Below, piece by piece: positions 1-8,536 of a stretch of DNA of 47,451 bases. Position 1 is the first letter of the stretch; every line of letters begins with the position of its first letter. The notes below the pieces were generated by a model that worked only from the letters and a program-made list of their open reading frames with translations, was not told where the DNA came from and made no database searches. Both the position numbers and the translations under genes were made by a program. This DNA is from Ruminococcaceae bacterium UBA6845 (GTDB lineage: Bacteria; Bacillota; Clostridia; Oscillospirales; Acutalibacteraceae). The stretch lies in assembly GCA_002449395.1 (NCBI GenBank), contig DKDP01000008.1:1-47451 (forward strand), written 5' to 3'.

Positions 1-214
1 CATTTTTTATGGACTTGTTCATCGCAATCCACTTCTTTTTGATGTTGACTTTTTCGATTATTGCATTGATGATTATTATCAACACAATACATCCGACACT
101 TATCAGCGGTAAATCGAGAGACTCATCCCTTTTAATTTGGGTATACATTCCGACGCCGACAAATATCGTCAGAAAAATCAGCATCAAATTGCCGCTCAAT
201 CTTTCGTTTTTCAT
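1..214 (-). CDS. Small membrane protein, partial (C-terminus beyond window)
   Basis: The ATG at 214-212 shares one base with the TAA of the upstream DUF3006 gene (TAATG), so translation is probably coupled. About 71 codons read to the window edge without a stop. The product starts with a short charged segment, then a first membrane span (around residues 9-25, LMLIFLTIFVGVGMYT), a charged loop with KRDESLD, a second span (around 36-52, ISVGCIVLIIINAII) and a lysine-rich stretch. I do not recognise the family. It is the last visible gene of a minus-strand run after the metallophosphoesterase, nitroreductase and DUF3006 genes. A plus-strand frame over the same bases has no ribosome site and looks like a shadow. 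Confidence 0.55.
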   Translation of the reverse strand, partial: MKNERLSGNLMLIFLTIFVGVGMYTQIKRDESLDLPLISVGCIVLIIIINAIIEKVNIKKKWIAMNKSIKN

Positions 215-435
215 TACCTTTTCTTCCCAAATATATTTCTTTGCATCTCGGCCATTTTTTTACGGCGGGATTCCGTCTCGGCGAAGTTGACAACGAATCC
301 GTTTTCTGTTTGATCAATTATATCGCCCTCACGGATTCCCTGCGGCAATTCGTAAAGTTTCAGCTTCAGAACGCTGCCGTCATCGTCCTCGCAAACGGCA
401 ATATTTTCTTCAATTCTTTCTATCGAATATCTCAT
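214..435 (-). CDS. DUF3006 domain protein
   Basis: The 73-residue product matches the small DUF3006 family of Firmicutes: an opening MRYSIERIEENIAVCED strand pair, an ELPQGIREGDII centre, and a charged helical tail rich in K/R/E. The family is about 70 residues and has no established function; members often sit next to metallo-hydrolase or competence-type genes. The ATG overlaps the TGA of the nitroreductase gene by four bases (ATGA), and its own stop overlaps the next start, so it lies in a tightly coupled operon. It has no signal peptide or membrane span. Confidence 0.75.
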   Translation of the reverse strand: MRYSIERIEENIAVCEDDDGSVLKLKLYELPQGIREGDIIDQTENGFVVNFAETESRRKKMAEMQRNIFGKKR

Positions 436-974
436 TTTATTACCTTGAATCTATCATCGAATCTCGGCTTTTCCTCGGGCTTCTCGTCGGGATAGCCTAT
501 CGCTATTGCGATAAGGAATTTGTAGTTTTCGGGAATACCCCACGCCCTTTTCCACTTGTTGCCCTCTGCGTTCCCGTCGGCAAAAAGCGCTCCGACGCTT
601 GCGATTATACAGGTTCCCAGTCCGAGGCTCTGAGCGGCAATGCAAATGTTTTCGCACATTATTCCGCCGTCCATATAGTTCTCATTTTCAGCGAAAAGAA
701 CAGCAAATGTCGGTGCGTTGTGATACACGGGATTAACATCCCAGCGCGTGTAGGCAGGTGTATCGTAGCCGACAAGCTCCTTAAAATCCGTATTCATTTG
801 GTCGAGCATTTCCCTGTTCTGAATAAAACGAACGTGGCAGGGCTGCATATTTCTTCCACTCGGAGCTTTTTTCGCCGCCTGTATGAGCAAATCAAGCTGT
901 TCGTCGGTTATCTGCTCTTTTTTATATGATCTTATCGTCTGTCTTTCAAGAATCGTTTTAATTACCTCGTTCAT
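432..974 (-). CDS. Nitroreductase family protein (FMN-dependent)
   Basis: A 180-residue protein of the nitroreductase fold. The opening ILERQTIRSYKKEQI with RxxRxY-like spacing, then AAKKAPSGRNMQP, is the usual FMN phosphate and ring binding start; GGIMCENICIAAQSLGLGTC is the family helix that closes over FMN, followed by a C-terminal IAIGYPDEKP motif. Such enzymes use NAD(P)H to reduce nitro groups, quinones or enones; the substrate cannot be read from sequence. I chose the ATG at 974 because GAGAGG lies 7-8 bases upstream; a longer reading would start at a TTG inside the ribosome site. The start overlaps the end of the metallophosphoesterase gene by 17 bp, and its stop overlaps the DUF3006 start, indicating one operon. 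Confidence 0.85.
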   Translation of the reverse strand: MNEVIKTILERQTIRSYKKEQITDEQLDLLIQAAKKAPSGRNMQPCHVRFIQNREMLDQMNTDFKELVGYDTPAYTRWDVNPVYHNAPTFAVLFAENENYMDGGIMCENICIAAQSLGLGTCIIASVGALFADGNAEGNKWKRAWGIPENYKFLIAIAIGYPDEKPEEKPRFDDRFKVIK

Positions 975-2190
975 TTCGGTACCTCTCAATCAATCTTTTT
1001 CTTGTAACTATATTATAAATTATCGCTCCGCCGAAGTAAATTACCGTACCGGTGAGCACACCCAGCAAAGCACCGATAGAAGTCCACTTTCCGAGCACCT
1101 TAGCCAGAAGAACAAAAAACACAGCGATTGCGGCAAGCAATGCCAAAACCTTTACCCCAAACATCGGTAACTGCGGGGTACAGCACGGTGCAATACTGAA
1201 AATGTAGGTCTTAACGGGCTCGGCAAGAGGCTTTTTGCAAACGTCACCGTAGCTTACCGTGTATGTTTTATAATTTCTCACATTGTTTTCGTCAAATTCA
1301 AATACCCTGACCTCTCTCTGCTCTATTCCGTAGGTGTTGTAGCCTGCGCCGGGGCAATAGCCGAGGTCAATTCCGTCAACCGTGCCGATAAAGCTGTCAT
1401 AGTGGTCGTGACCGCAATAGACGGCAAATACATCGCCCTGCTTTTTCAGCTGTTCAAATTCGCCGCACTCACGGGGCATAGCGGCAGGCGTTTCGCCGTA
1501 CTTTCCCATAAATTTTATGCCGTCTTTGCGTCTGTAATATTCGCCTTTTCTGTTTCCATAGGCGGGCTCCGCACCCTTTGTGCCTTTCGGAACCTTTTCA
1601 AGCAATTCATATATTTCGTCAACGGGAATGTGCTGAAAAACGATTGAATCCGCATTGACCTCACGGCTTGTTTTGTCAAGCCATTCAAGCTGTTCCTTTC
1701 TGAAATCGCCGTAAACACCGTTGGTTTTCGTACCCGTGTCAACAACATAAATATTCATCGCCGTGCGGCTTCCGTCCGACGACATAATCGGCACATTAAA
1801 GGTACCTGCATCGGGTCTGCCGTCGTTCAAATCGTCAAAGCAGATGCAGTTTTTCATCTTTGCATAGATCTTCGCCTGTTCCTCATTGGGAAGCCCTGTT
1901 TCACGGTCGTGATTGCCGAATGTCAGCACAAAAGGAATGTCAAATCTTTCAAAAACACTGAAAAGATTATTGATCGCCTTTTCAACATTCTTTCGGCACT
2001 TCTCACCCTTGCCCCAAAGGTCAACAACGTCAAGCTGATCGCCCGTAAAAACAATAAGATCGGGCTTTATTTTTTCAACCGCCGCCTCCATAAAACGAAG
2101 TGTGTCAACGCAGGTGAAACGATTATCCTGCAAATCGGAAATCTGCAAAACCTTGAGGTGTCCGTTATTAAATTTTATCTGCTTTCTCAT
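958..2190 (-). CDS. Calcineurin-like metallophosphoesterase with C-terminal membrane anchor
   Basis: About 410 residues. All dimetal phosphoesterase motifs are visible: ISDLQD (17-22, with Gln where His is usual), FTGDQ (D51), FGNHD (92-95), QHIP (H187) and CGHDH (260-263). The family hydrolyses phosphate mono- or diesters with two metal ions. After the catalytic domain come two predicted membrane spans (about 346-364 and 371-395) and a basic tail, so the enzyme is probably membrane-attached. There is no N-terminal signal peptide, which would leave the catalytic domain cytosolic unless the topology is unusual. The start is uncertain: an AAGGCGGTGA ribosome site lies 11 bases from this ATG and 5 bases from a TTG at 2196. 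It resembles the phosphoesterase at 39683-40834, including an EQxEW segment and a GYNTY motif near the end of the domain. Confidence 0.85.
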   Translation of the reverse strand: MRKQIKFNNGHLKVLQISDLQDNRFTCVDTLRFMEAAVEKIKPDLIVFTGDQLDVVDLWGKGEKCRKNVEKAINNLFSVFERFDIPFVLTFGNHDRETGLPNEEQAKIYAKMKNCICFDDLNDGRPDAGTFNVPIMSSDGSRTAMNIYVVDTGTKTNGVYGDFRKEQLEWLDKTSREVNADSIVFQHIPVDEIYELLEKVPKGTKGAEPAYGNRKGEYYRRKDGIKFMGKYGETPAAMPRECGEFEQLKKQGDVFAVYCGHDHYDSFIGTVDGIDLGYCPGAGYNTYGIEQREVRVFEFDENNVRNYKTYTVSYGDVCKKPLAEPVKTYIFSIAPCCTPQLPMFGVKVLALLAAIAVFFVLLAKVLGKWTSIGALLGVLTGTVIYFGGAIIYNIVTRKRLIERYRNERGN

Positions 2191-2287
2191 ACTCAATTTA
2201 ATCACCGCCTTGATTATATCATCAAAACTACGTGCCGTCAATCCACATATAAGCGGTAAACATCAATATAAGCGTTATTATCAAAGA

Positions 2288-2316
2288 TTGACGAAATATG
2301 TCCTTTATGATAAAAT
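2288..2316 (+). promoter_or_regulatory. Promoter for the GT-C gene pair
   Basis: TTGACG, a 17-bp spacer and TAAAAT, about 30 bp before the ATG at 2347. The hexamers fit a vegetative sigma-A promoter. It lies in the short divergent region shared with the minus-strand metallophosphoesterase gene. Confidence 0.65.
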
Positions 2317-2346
2317 AAAATATATCTTTACAGATTGGAGACAGTT

Positions 2347-3543
2347 ATGAAACAGAACCAGTTAAAATCCAAATATGTTCTTATTATCTTGACAGCATCT
2401 TTGCTCGGTTTGTTTATACGAGTGTTGTTTTTTAATTATGAAACACCGGATTACAGTTTTTTTCTAACCAATTGGATGGATGTTATGGATAAAACCGAAG
2501 GGTTCAAACGATTTGGATTAGATTTGGGAGATTATACGTGTCCTTATATGTATATTCTTGCTATAATAACTTTTCTTCCGGTAAACAGACTTTATGCAAT
2601 CAAAGCTGTTTCATGCCTTTTTGACTTTTTATTAGCTTTTTTTGCCTTCGATATAATTCTAACATTAACCAAGAACAGAAAGGTCTCCGCTTGGACATAT
2701 CTTGCAGTCTTTTTGTGTCCAACAGTTATTATGAATTCTGCAATTTGGGGTCAGTGCGACGTAATCTATTCTACCTTTGTAATAGGGGCATTATCATTTA
2801 TTCTAAAAGATAAACCTGTGAAATCATGTATAATGTACGGTATAGCATTTGCCATAAAACTTCAAAGCATTTTTTTTGCGCCGATTTTCATATGTCTTTG
2901 GTTAAAGAAAAAAGTCAAAATAAGGCACCTCTTTATCATCCCGATTATTTACTGCCTTACAGGTGTTCCGGCTATTATCGCCGGTCGCAATCTTGTCAGT
3001 TTATTCACTGTATATTTCAGGCAGGGCTCTGAGTATTCTTACTTATCCTCAAATGCAGCTTCATTTTTAGGTTTTACCAGAGATCTTGAGATTGAAGCCA
3101 CTCCGCTTTTAATTGCATCCGCCGTCGGTTTTACCGGCCTCTTTGTCTTCTTTATTTTGATTAGCGTTTTCAAAACAAAGTTTTCAATAAACAATTTACA
3201 ATGGTTAGAATTAGCTTGTATCTTTGTTACTGCTATTCCTTTCTTTCTTCCCAAAATGCATGAACGGTATTTCTATATTGCTGACATTTTAAGCATTGTT
3301 TATGCATTTTGCCATAAGAAGCGCTGGTTTGTTCCCATTTTATCGATCTCTGCCTCCACATATACTTACTTAAGATATATCTACAGAGGAATATTCAGGC
3401 AATGTCCATTGTGGTTGGGGTCTATTGCTATGATGATTGTCGTTATTGTCTTTATGCTTGATTATTATAAGGGCTTTTCTGATAAGAATCAAAATGTAAC
3501 CATTAATTCTCGATCTAAATTTGGAGTTGATACAATTGAATAA
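2347..3543 (+). CDS. GT-C type membrane glycosyltransferase, mannosyltransferase-like
   Basis: A 398-residue multi-spanning protein with about nine to ten hydrophobic segments. After the first span comes an acidic pair in NYETPDYSFFLTNW, the position of the catalytic Asp loop in GT-C enzymes. NSAIWGQCDVIYS and KLQSIFFAPIF are typical of bacterial GT-C mannosyl/glucosyltransferases that use polyprenyl-phosphate sugars on the outer face of the membrane; MHERYFYIADI resembles the conserved HERY/F segment of the same group. The ATG at 2347 follows GGAG by 6 bases, and a TTG reading at 2335 overlaps that site. The gene is clearly more AT-rich than its neighbours, as is the next gene, and the two overlap. 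Role inferred: surface polysaccharide or lipid glycosylation. Confidence 0.75.
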   Translation: MKQNQLKSKYVLIILTASLLGLFIRVLFFNYETPDYSFFLTNWMDVMDKTEGFKRFGLDLGDYTCPYMYILAIITFLPVNRLYAIKAVSCLFDFLLAFFAFDIILTLTKNRKVSAWTYLAVFLCPTVIMNSAIWGQCDVIYSTFVIGALSFILKDKPVKSCIMYGIAFAIKLQSIFFAPIFICLWLKKKVKIRHLFIIPIIYCLTGVPAIIAGRNLVSLFTVYFRQGSEYSYLSSNAASFLGFTRDLEIEATPLLIASAVGFTGLFVFFILISVFKTKFSINNLQWLELACIFVTAIPFFLPKMHERYFYIADILSIVYAFCHKKRWFVPILSISASTYTYLRYIYRGIFRQCPLWLGSIAMMIVVIVFMLDYYKGFSDKNQNVTINSRSKFGVDTIE

Positions 3544-5062
3544 AGGCAAATATCATCTCAACGAAACTCACCTGTTTGGCGTTTTATCAATAATTGCTTT
3601 TTGTACCATATTCACAATTTGTGCAACAACCTCACCTTTATTCGCTTTTTGCGAAGAATCACACTGCTTTTTCAGCGTTGGAAAAGCGATATTACACGGC
3701 CGTGTTTTATACCGTGATATACTTGAGCAAAAGGGTCTTTTAATTTATTTAATTCAAATACCTGCTTATTTGATATCTCATACAACTTTCCTCGGAGTAT
3801 GGATTATTCAAATGATTCTAATGGCAATAACCGCATTTTTTGGATACAAACTTGCAATTGGTGCAAATTTGAAACCACTATTTGCTTTTATTTCAACAAT
3901 ACTGTTTGCCTTGATTATTTTCACCAGCTATTCACTTTCAAGTTCTCAAATAGTTGAGCTGTATACTCTTCCATGTTTCGTTGCATCAATCTACACAACG
4001 TATAAATATATTGGTAACAAAGAAGAAATTCCTCTAAAATCACTATTTATTAACGGACTTCTTGCCGGAATTATTCTTTGGATGAAGTACTCCCTGCTTG
4101 GATTCTATTTTGCTTGGATGGCAGTAATATGCTTTCATCTCGTTTTTAAGAAAAAATTTCTTTATGCTGTTAAAAGTGCAATTTTCTTTTTGCTCGGAAT
4201 GATCGTTATAACTATTCCTTGCGTGCTTTATTTTGCAATTAATCATTCTCTCAAGGAACTTATGCAATATTATTTTATGAATAACGTCACAGGATACGGT
4301 GAACAGATTACCATATCGAAGCTGTTAAATAGCTATGAATGGACATTCGTTCATCAACTTGAGCTAAGCACGGTTTTATGTATTGCAATTTTCATTTCTC
4401 TTATATTTGTTCTTATAAAAAAGAAGTCGTTAACGCTTAAAATTATATTTTGTTCTTGTCTCATTATACAGTTTGCCACAGTTTATCTTCACGGAGCGAT
4501 GATGTCATATTATTTCTTTGCATTTGCCCCGTTTTCGATAATCGGAGCTATTGGGATTATATATGTACTTCAGGCAATCTGTAATAAATTGAAATTTAAC
4601 AAGACAATGCTAAGGCTCAGTTCGATCCTCAGTGCAATTCTTATATTTTTCGCTTCTCTTTTCATTGCAATAAATAACCAACCGAGACCCGCAAGATTTC
4701 TTGAAAAGCCCGATACGCTTGCTCAGTATCAATTCGCCGAGTATATGCACCAAAAGTACAAATCACCGACTCTTCTTGATTTCAACGAACTGGACGGCGG
4801 TTTTTATACTGTTGCAGATATCACTCCTACAACATGGGCATATTGCGCATTAAACTGGGACAATCCGCAAATGGATAAAGACAGATTGGAAACCGTAAAG
4901 AATAAAAAAGTTGACTTTGTTGTTTTAAGAGTTGAGGGCTCCGTAACATTTAATGCGGCTGACTGGCCGAACGAGCTAACCGATAATTATACGGCAGTAA
5001 AGCGCATCGAGCAGTACCGTGTTAACGATCTGTTCGCCTACTTTCTTTTGGAAAAGAACTAA
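3536..5062 (+). CDS. GT-C type membrane glycosyltransferase, second of pair
   Basis: A roughly 508-residue integral membrane protein with about ten spans. The first extracytoplasmic loop has the acidic catalytic-type stretch FCEESHCFFSVGKAILHGRV, then YRDILEQKGLLIY, matching the DxxE/K arrangement of PMT/ArnT-like family 39/83 enzymes. A C-terminal soluble segment (about the last 90 residues, with YQFAEYMHQKYKSPT and TTWAYCALNWDNPQ) resembles the outer-face domain of such proteins. The likely start is the TTG at 3536, nine bases after GGAG; it lies inside the end of the upstream gene (8-bp overlap), so the two are co-translated. AT-rich composition matches the upstream partner and suggests common acquisition. 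The donor and acceptor sugars are unknown. Confidence 0.7.
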   Translation: MNKGKYHLNETHLFGVLSIIAFCTIFTICATTSPLFAFCEESHCFFSVGKAILHGRVLYRDILEQKGLLIYLIQIPAYLISHTTFLGVWIIQMILMAITAFFGYKLAIGANLKPLFAFISTILFALIIFTSYSLSSSQIVELYTLPCFVASIYTTYKYIGNKEEIPLKSLFINGLLAGIILWMKYSLLGFYFAWMAVICFHLVFKKKFLYAVKSAIFFLLGMIVITIPCVLYFAINHSLKELMQYYFMNNVTGYGEQITISKLLNSYEWTFVHQLELSTVLCIAIFISLIFVLIKKKSLTLKIIFCSCLIIQFATVYLHGAMMSYYFFAFAPFSIIGAIGIIYVLQAICNKLKFNKTMLRLSSILSAILIFFASLFIAINNQPRPARFLEKPDTLAQYQFAEYMHQKYKSPTLLDFNELDGGFYTVADITPTTWAYCALNWDNPQMDKDRLETVKNKKVDFVVLRVEGSVTFNAADWPNELTDNYTAVKRIEQYRVNDLFAYFLLEKN

Positions 5063-5108
5063 TCAATCTCCACGCTTTGAAATACTCCGAAAAACTTCCT
5101 TATTCTCA

Positions 5109-5137
5109 TTGACATTACATCTTAAAAATATTATAAT
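5109..5137 (+). promoter_or_regulatory. purA promoter
   Basis: A consensus sigma-A promoter: TTGACA, a 17-bp spacer, then TATAAT, ending 47 bases before the purA start. No purine riboswitch or other long structured leader fits in this space. Confidence 0.8.
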
Positions 5138-5184
5138 TATTGTGTTTGGAACAGGGTTCCATATCTCATTTGGAGGTGCTTTCA

Positions 5185-6459
5185 TTGGTAAGAGCAATTG
5201 TCGGCGCTAACTGGGGCGACGAAGGTAAGGGTAAAATCACAGATATGTTTGCGTCAAAGGCGGATGTCGTTATCCGTTTCCAGGGCGGTGCAAACGCAGG
5301 TCACACAATAATCAACGACTACGGAAAGTTTGCTTTGCATCTTCTTCCGTCGGGCGTATGCCATCCGGAGATCACCAATATCATCGGCAACGGCGTAGCT
5401 CTCGACATTCCGAAGCTCGTTAAGGAAATCAACGATGTAACTTCAAAGGGCGTTCCTCAGCCGAAGCTCCTCGTTTCCGACAGAGCTCAGATTATGATGC
5501 CCTATCACGTTCTTCTCGACACATACGAAGAAGAGCGTCTTGCAGATAAAAAATTCGGCTCAACAAAGTCGGGTATCGCTCCGTTCTATTCGGACAAGTA
5601 CGCAAAGATCGGTTTCCAGGTCTGCGATCTTTTCTATCCCGATGAGCTCAAAGAAAAGCTCAAAAGCGTTTGCGAGGTCAAGAACCTCCTGCTTGAGCAC
5701 GTTTATCATAAACCTCTCCTCGATGTTGACGAGCTGTTCAACACTCTCATGGAGTATAAGGAAATGATTGCTCCCTACGTTGCCGACACAGGTGCTTTTG
5801 TCCGTCAGGCAATCAAGGACGGCAAGGAAATTCTTCTTGAGGGTCAGCTCGGCTCACTCAAGGATCCCGATTTCGGTATCTATCCGATGGTTACATCCTC
5901 CTCAACTCTTGCAGGCTACGGCGCAGTCGGCGCAGGTATCCCTGCTCACGAGATCAAGGATATCATCACGGTTACAAAGGCTTATTCCTCAGCAGTCGGC
6001 GCAGGCGAATTTGTCAGCGAGATTTTCGGTGAGGAAGCAGATAAAATGCGTAATCACGGCGGCGACGCGGGTGAATACGGTGCAACAACAGGTCGTCCCC
6101 GTCGTATGGGCTGGTTCGACTGCGTCGCAACACGCTACGGCGTCGAGGTTCAGGGTGCAACTCAGGTTTGCCTGACCGCTCTCGACTGCCTCAGCTATCT
6201 TGACGAGATCAAGGTTTGCACAGGCTATGAGATCGACGGAAAAATCGTCAAGGATTTCCCGAACACCCATATGCTCAAGAAGGCAAAGCCGGTTCTCGTA
6301 ACACTTCCGGGCTTCAAGTGCGACATTAGGGGCATCAAGGAATTTGACAAGCTCCCGAAGGAAGCACAGGACTATGTTCTCTTCATTGAGAAGGAGATCG
6401 GTAAGCCGATTACAATGGTTTCCAACGGTCCGAAGAGAGAAGAAATTATTTATAGATAA
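5185..6459 (+). CDS. purA: Adenylosuccinate synthetase
   Basis: A 424-residue enzyme joining IMP and aspartate with GTP to form adenylosuccinate, the first committed step to AMP, in the cytosol. Diagnostic motifs: GDEGKGK (11-17) of the GTP P-loop, GGANAGHT shortly after it (catalytic His), TKSGIAP (IMP binding), and TTGRPRRMGWFD near residue 300 of the aspartate/GTP site. Length is normal for the family. The start is a TTG at 5185, placed 6 bases after a strong GGAGGTG; the reading from 5140 would put extra residues ahead of the conserved VRAIVGANWGDEG opening and lacks a ribosome site. It has its own consensus promoter. guaA follows in the same direction after an unusual 247-bp spacer, so AMP and GMP branch genes are neighbours. 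Confidence 0.97.
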   Translation: MVRAIVGANWGDEGKGKITDMFASKADVVIRFQGGANAGHTIINDYGKFALHLLPSGVCHPEITNIIGNGVALDIPKLVKEINDVTSKGVPQPKLLVSDRAQIMMPYHVLLDTYEEERLADKKFGSTKSGIAPFYSDKYAKIGFQVCDLFYPDELKEKLKSVCEVKNLLLEHVYHKPLLDVDELFNTLMEYKEMIAPYVADTGAFVRQAIKDGKEILLEGQLGSLKDPDFGIYPMVTSSSTLAGYGAVGAGIPAHEIKDIITVTKAYSSAVGAGEFVSEIFGEEADKMRNHGGDAGEYGATTGRPRRMGWFDCVATRYGVEVQGATQVCLTALDCLSYLDEIKVCTGYEIDGKIVKDFPNTHMLKKAKPVLVTLPGFKCDIRGIKEFDKLPKEAQDYVLFIEKEIGKPITMVSNGPKREEIIYR

Positions 6460-6460
6460 A

Positions 6461-6680
6461 AGGTGTTGCCGCATTCAGCGCAGACCAAAGAGCAAAAATA
6501 AAAAGCTATAATTCACATACAGTAGCCAAGATAAGTCATGTGGATTATAGCTTTGATTTAATTGATGTTATTTATTATGTATAATTTTGCTCTTTTAAGC
6601 GCTTTTTTGCCCTCTCGCAGTACACAAGTACAGCTTCAGGGCAAAGAAAACGCTTTCTGCATCTGAATTCAACAACCCCT
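6461..6680 (+). repeat. Nested inverted-repeat element between purA and guaA
   Basis: About 220 bp with several layers of dyad symmetry. Outermost, 6461-6484 and 6656-6680 are imperfect inverted copies. Inside, AAAGAGCAAAA (6487-6497) pairs with 6585-6595, and 6502-6518 pairs with 6538-6554 (16 of 17 bases). A separate stem joins 6597-6613 to 6638-6655, with GCCCT/AGGGC at its tip. No T-run follows the stems as in a classical terminator. The form is that of a small palindromic mobile element (MITE-like) or a large structured RNA. It separates purA from guaA and may have replaced or displaced native regulatory sequence. Confidence 0.5.
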
Positions 6681-6706
6681 CACCATTTTTAGAAAGGACG
6701 AAAAGA

Positions 6707-8257
6707 ATGAACGAAAAAATACTTGTCCTCGATTTCGGCGGACAGTACAATCAGCTCATCGCCCGCAGAGTCCGTGATTTCAACGTTTACGCCGAGATTC
6801 TCCCCTACACCACCGACCTTGAGACGATCAAGGCAAACGGCTACAAGGGAATCATTTTCACAGGCGGTCCGAACTCTGTTTTCGATATGGAATCTCCGCA
6901 TTATACAAAGGATATTCTTGACATCGGCGTTCCGATTCTCGGCATCTGCTACGGCTGTCAGCTCATGGCATGGATGGGTGACGGTAAGGTATCGAGCGCT
7001 CCCGTTTCCGAATACGGCAAGATTGAGCTTCAGCTGAGCAAGGACAGCCTTCTTTGGGATAATGTGCCCGAAAAGAGCGTTGTTTGGATGAGCCATACGG
7101 ACTATATCTCCGAGCCGCCCAAGGGCTTTGAGATCATCGCTAAGACCGACAACTGCCCCTGCGCCGCAATGCAGAATATTGACAGAAAGCTCTATGCCGT
7201 TCAGTTCCACCCAGAGGTTACTCATTCCGAGTACGGCAATCAGATGCTCAGAAACTTTGTTTTCAACGTCTGCGGCTGTACGGGCGACTGGAAGATGGAC
7301 AGCTTCATTGACACAACCGTTGAAAAGCTCCGTAAAAAGATCGGCGACAAAAAGGTCGTTCTCGGTCTTTCGGGCGGCGTTGACAGCTCTGTTGCCGCTG
7401 CGCTTCTCAGCCGTGCCGTCGGTAAGCAGCTCACCTGCGTTTTTGTCGATCAGGGTCTTATGAGAAAGGACGAGGGAGATTTTGTCGAAAAGACCTTCAC
7501 TTCCCTCTTTGATATGAATTTTGTCCGCGTAAACTGCGGTGATCACTTCCTTGCGATGCTCAAGGGCGTTGTTGACCCCGAGCAGAAGAGAAAGATTATC
7601 GGTACGGAATTCTACAAGGTGTTCTGGGACGAGGTCAGAAAGCAGGCAGAGGACGGATTTTTCGCACAGGGTACGATTTATCCCGACAGAATTGAGTCAG
7701 GTAAGGGCAAGAGTAAGGATAAAGCAAACACAGCCGTTATCAAAACTCATCACAACATGGTCGAAAAGCCGTCTGATATACAGTTCCTCGGCACGATTGA
7801 GCCGCTCAAGGATCTTTTTAAGGACGAGGTTCGTAAGGTCGGCGAAATGCTTGGAATTCCTCATGAGCTTGTATGGCGTCAGCCGTTCCCCGGTCCGGGT
7901 CTCGGCGTAAGAATTGTCGGCGACATCACAGCCGAGAAGATCCGAATCCTTCAAGACGCAGACTTTGTGCTCAGAGACGAGATGGCAAAGAACGGCTATG
8001 AGAAAAACCTCAGTCAGTTCTTCTGCGTTTACACAGGTTCAAAGTCGGTCGGCGTTATGGGTGACCACAGAACATATGAGAATGTCATTGCAATTCGTGC
8101 CGTCACAACGGATGACTTTATGACCGCAGATTGGGCAAGAATCCCGTATGATATCCTTGCAACCGTCTCCAACCGCATCACCAACGAGGTCGACGGCGTC
8201 AACCGCATTGTCTACGACATCACCTCCAAACCCCCCGGAACGGTTGAGTGGGAATAA
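6707..8257 (+). CDS. guaA: GMP synthase (glutamine-hydrolysing)
   Basis: A 516-residue two-domain enzyme that amidates XMP to GMP with ATP and glutamine. The N-terminal class I amidotransferase has the nucleophile C81 in GICYGCQLM, and H168/E170 in FHPEVTH; Cys instead of Met after CYG is a small deviation. The ATP-pyrophosphatase domain starts near 221 with LSGGVDSS, and the C-terminal dimerisation domain contains PFPGPGLGVRI and ends SKPPGTVEWE, the invariant family tail. The ATG follows AAAGGA by 8 bases. The length is standard. The 3' end of guaA is a known insertion site for genomic islands in several bacteria, which matters for the downstream sequence here. Confidence 0.97.
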   Translation: MNEKILVLDFGGQYNQLIARRVRDFNVYAEILPYTTDLETIKANGYKGIIFTGGPNSVFDMESPHYTKDILDIGVPILGICYGCQLMAWMGDGKVSSAPVSEYGKIELQLSKDSLLWDNVPEKSVVWMSHTDYISEPPKGFEIIAKTDNCPCAAMQNIDRKLYAVQFHPEVTHSEYGNQMLRNFVFNVCGCTGDWKMDSFIDTTVEKLRKKIGDKKVVLGLSGGVDSSVAAALLSRAVGKQLTCVFVDQGLMRKDEGDFVEKTFTSLFDMNFVRVNCGDHFLAMLKGVVDPEQKRKIIGTEFYKVFWDEVRKQAEDGFFAQGTIYPDRIESGKGKSKDKANTAVIKTHHNMVEKPSDIQFLGTIEPLKDLFKDEVRKVGEMLGIPHELVWRQPFPGPGLGVRIVGDITAEKIRILQDADFVLRDEMAKNGYEKNLSQFFCVYTGSKSVGVMGDHRTYENVIAIRAVTTDDFMTADWARIPYDILATVSNRITNEVDGVNRIVYDITSKPPGTVEWE

Positions 8258-8284
8258 TACCAAGAGTGCTGTAATCCTGCATAA

Positions 8285-8359
8285 ATACTGGGTTTTAGAC
8301 TTTCAAATTCCCGATTTGATAGCAAAATGATAGCAAACCGGAAAACGGCTTTATTCTAA
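8285..8359 (+). pseudogene. Possible C-terminal remnant of an integrase-like gene
   Basis: Just after guaA, a start-less frame reads about 24 codons ending SRFDSKMIANRKTALF and a stop. Its FDSKMIA tail is reminiscent of the C-terminal ends of some Clostridial tyrosine recombinases, from memory, not from a search. The upstream part of any such gene is absent. The segment overlaps the left arm of an inverted repeat, GCAAACCG (8333-8340) with CGGTTTGC (8369-8376). It may equally be non-coding sequence that reads well by chance. Confidence 0.25.
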
Positions 8360-8402
8360 GCGTTCTATCGGTTTGCAGGTGCAATTATCTTAATACAATA
8401 TT

Positions 8403-8443
8403 AAAAAGGCATTACTGACTTTTTTGGTCGGTAATGCCTTTAT
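8403..8443. terminator. Bidirectional terminator
   Basis: GGCATTAC (8408-8415) pairs with GTAATGCC (8431-8438), extended by GAC/GTC around a T6 loop. It has an A-run on the left and a TTTAT run on the right. It can stop guaA transcription from the left and the minus-strand gene at 8537-9100 from the right. Confidence 0.75.
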
Positions 8444-8536
8444 GTATGTTGCTTTTAATTTTTTCGTTTAATTTGGCTTCATTTTCGCCTTACAATCAAA
8501 CAAAGTTTATTTGCGAAAGTAATAAGCGCTGCTCAA

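Noticed and set aside
9..290. Plus-strand frame at the window start
   Set aside because: The minus strand has coupled starts (TAATG, ATGA) and a DUF3006 match; the plus frame lacks support.
5063..5184. Purine riboswitch before purA
   Set aside because: The promoter leaves under 50 bases of leader, too short for the aptamer.
6689..7546. Minus-strand frame (285 codons) opposite guaA
   Set aside because: guaA is complete and certain on the plus strand, so this is an antisense shadow.
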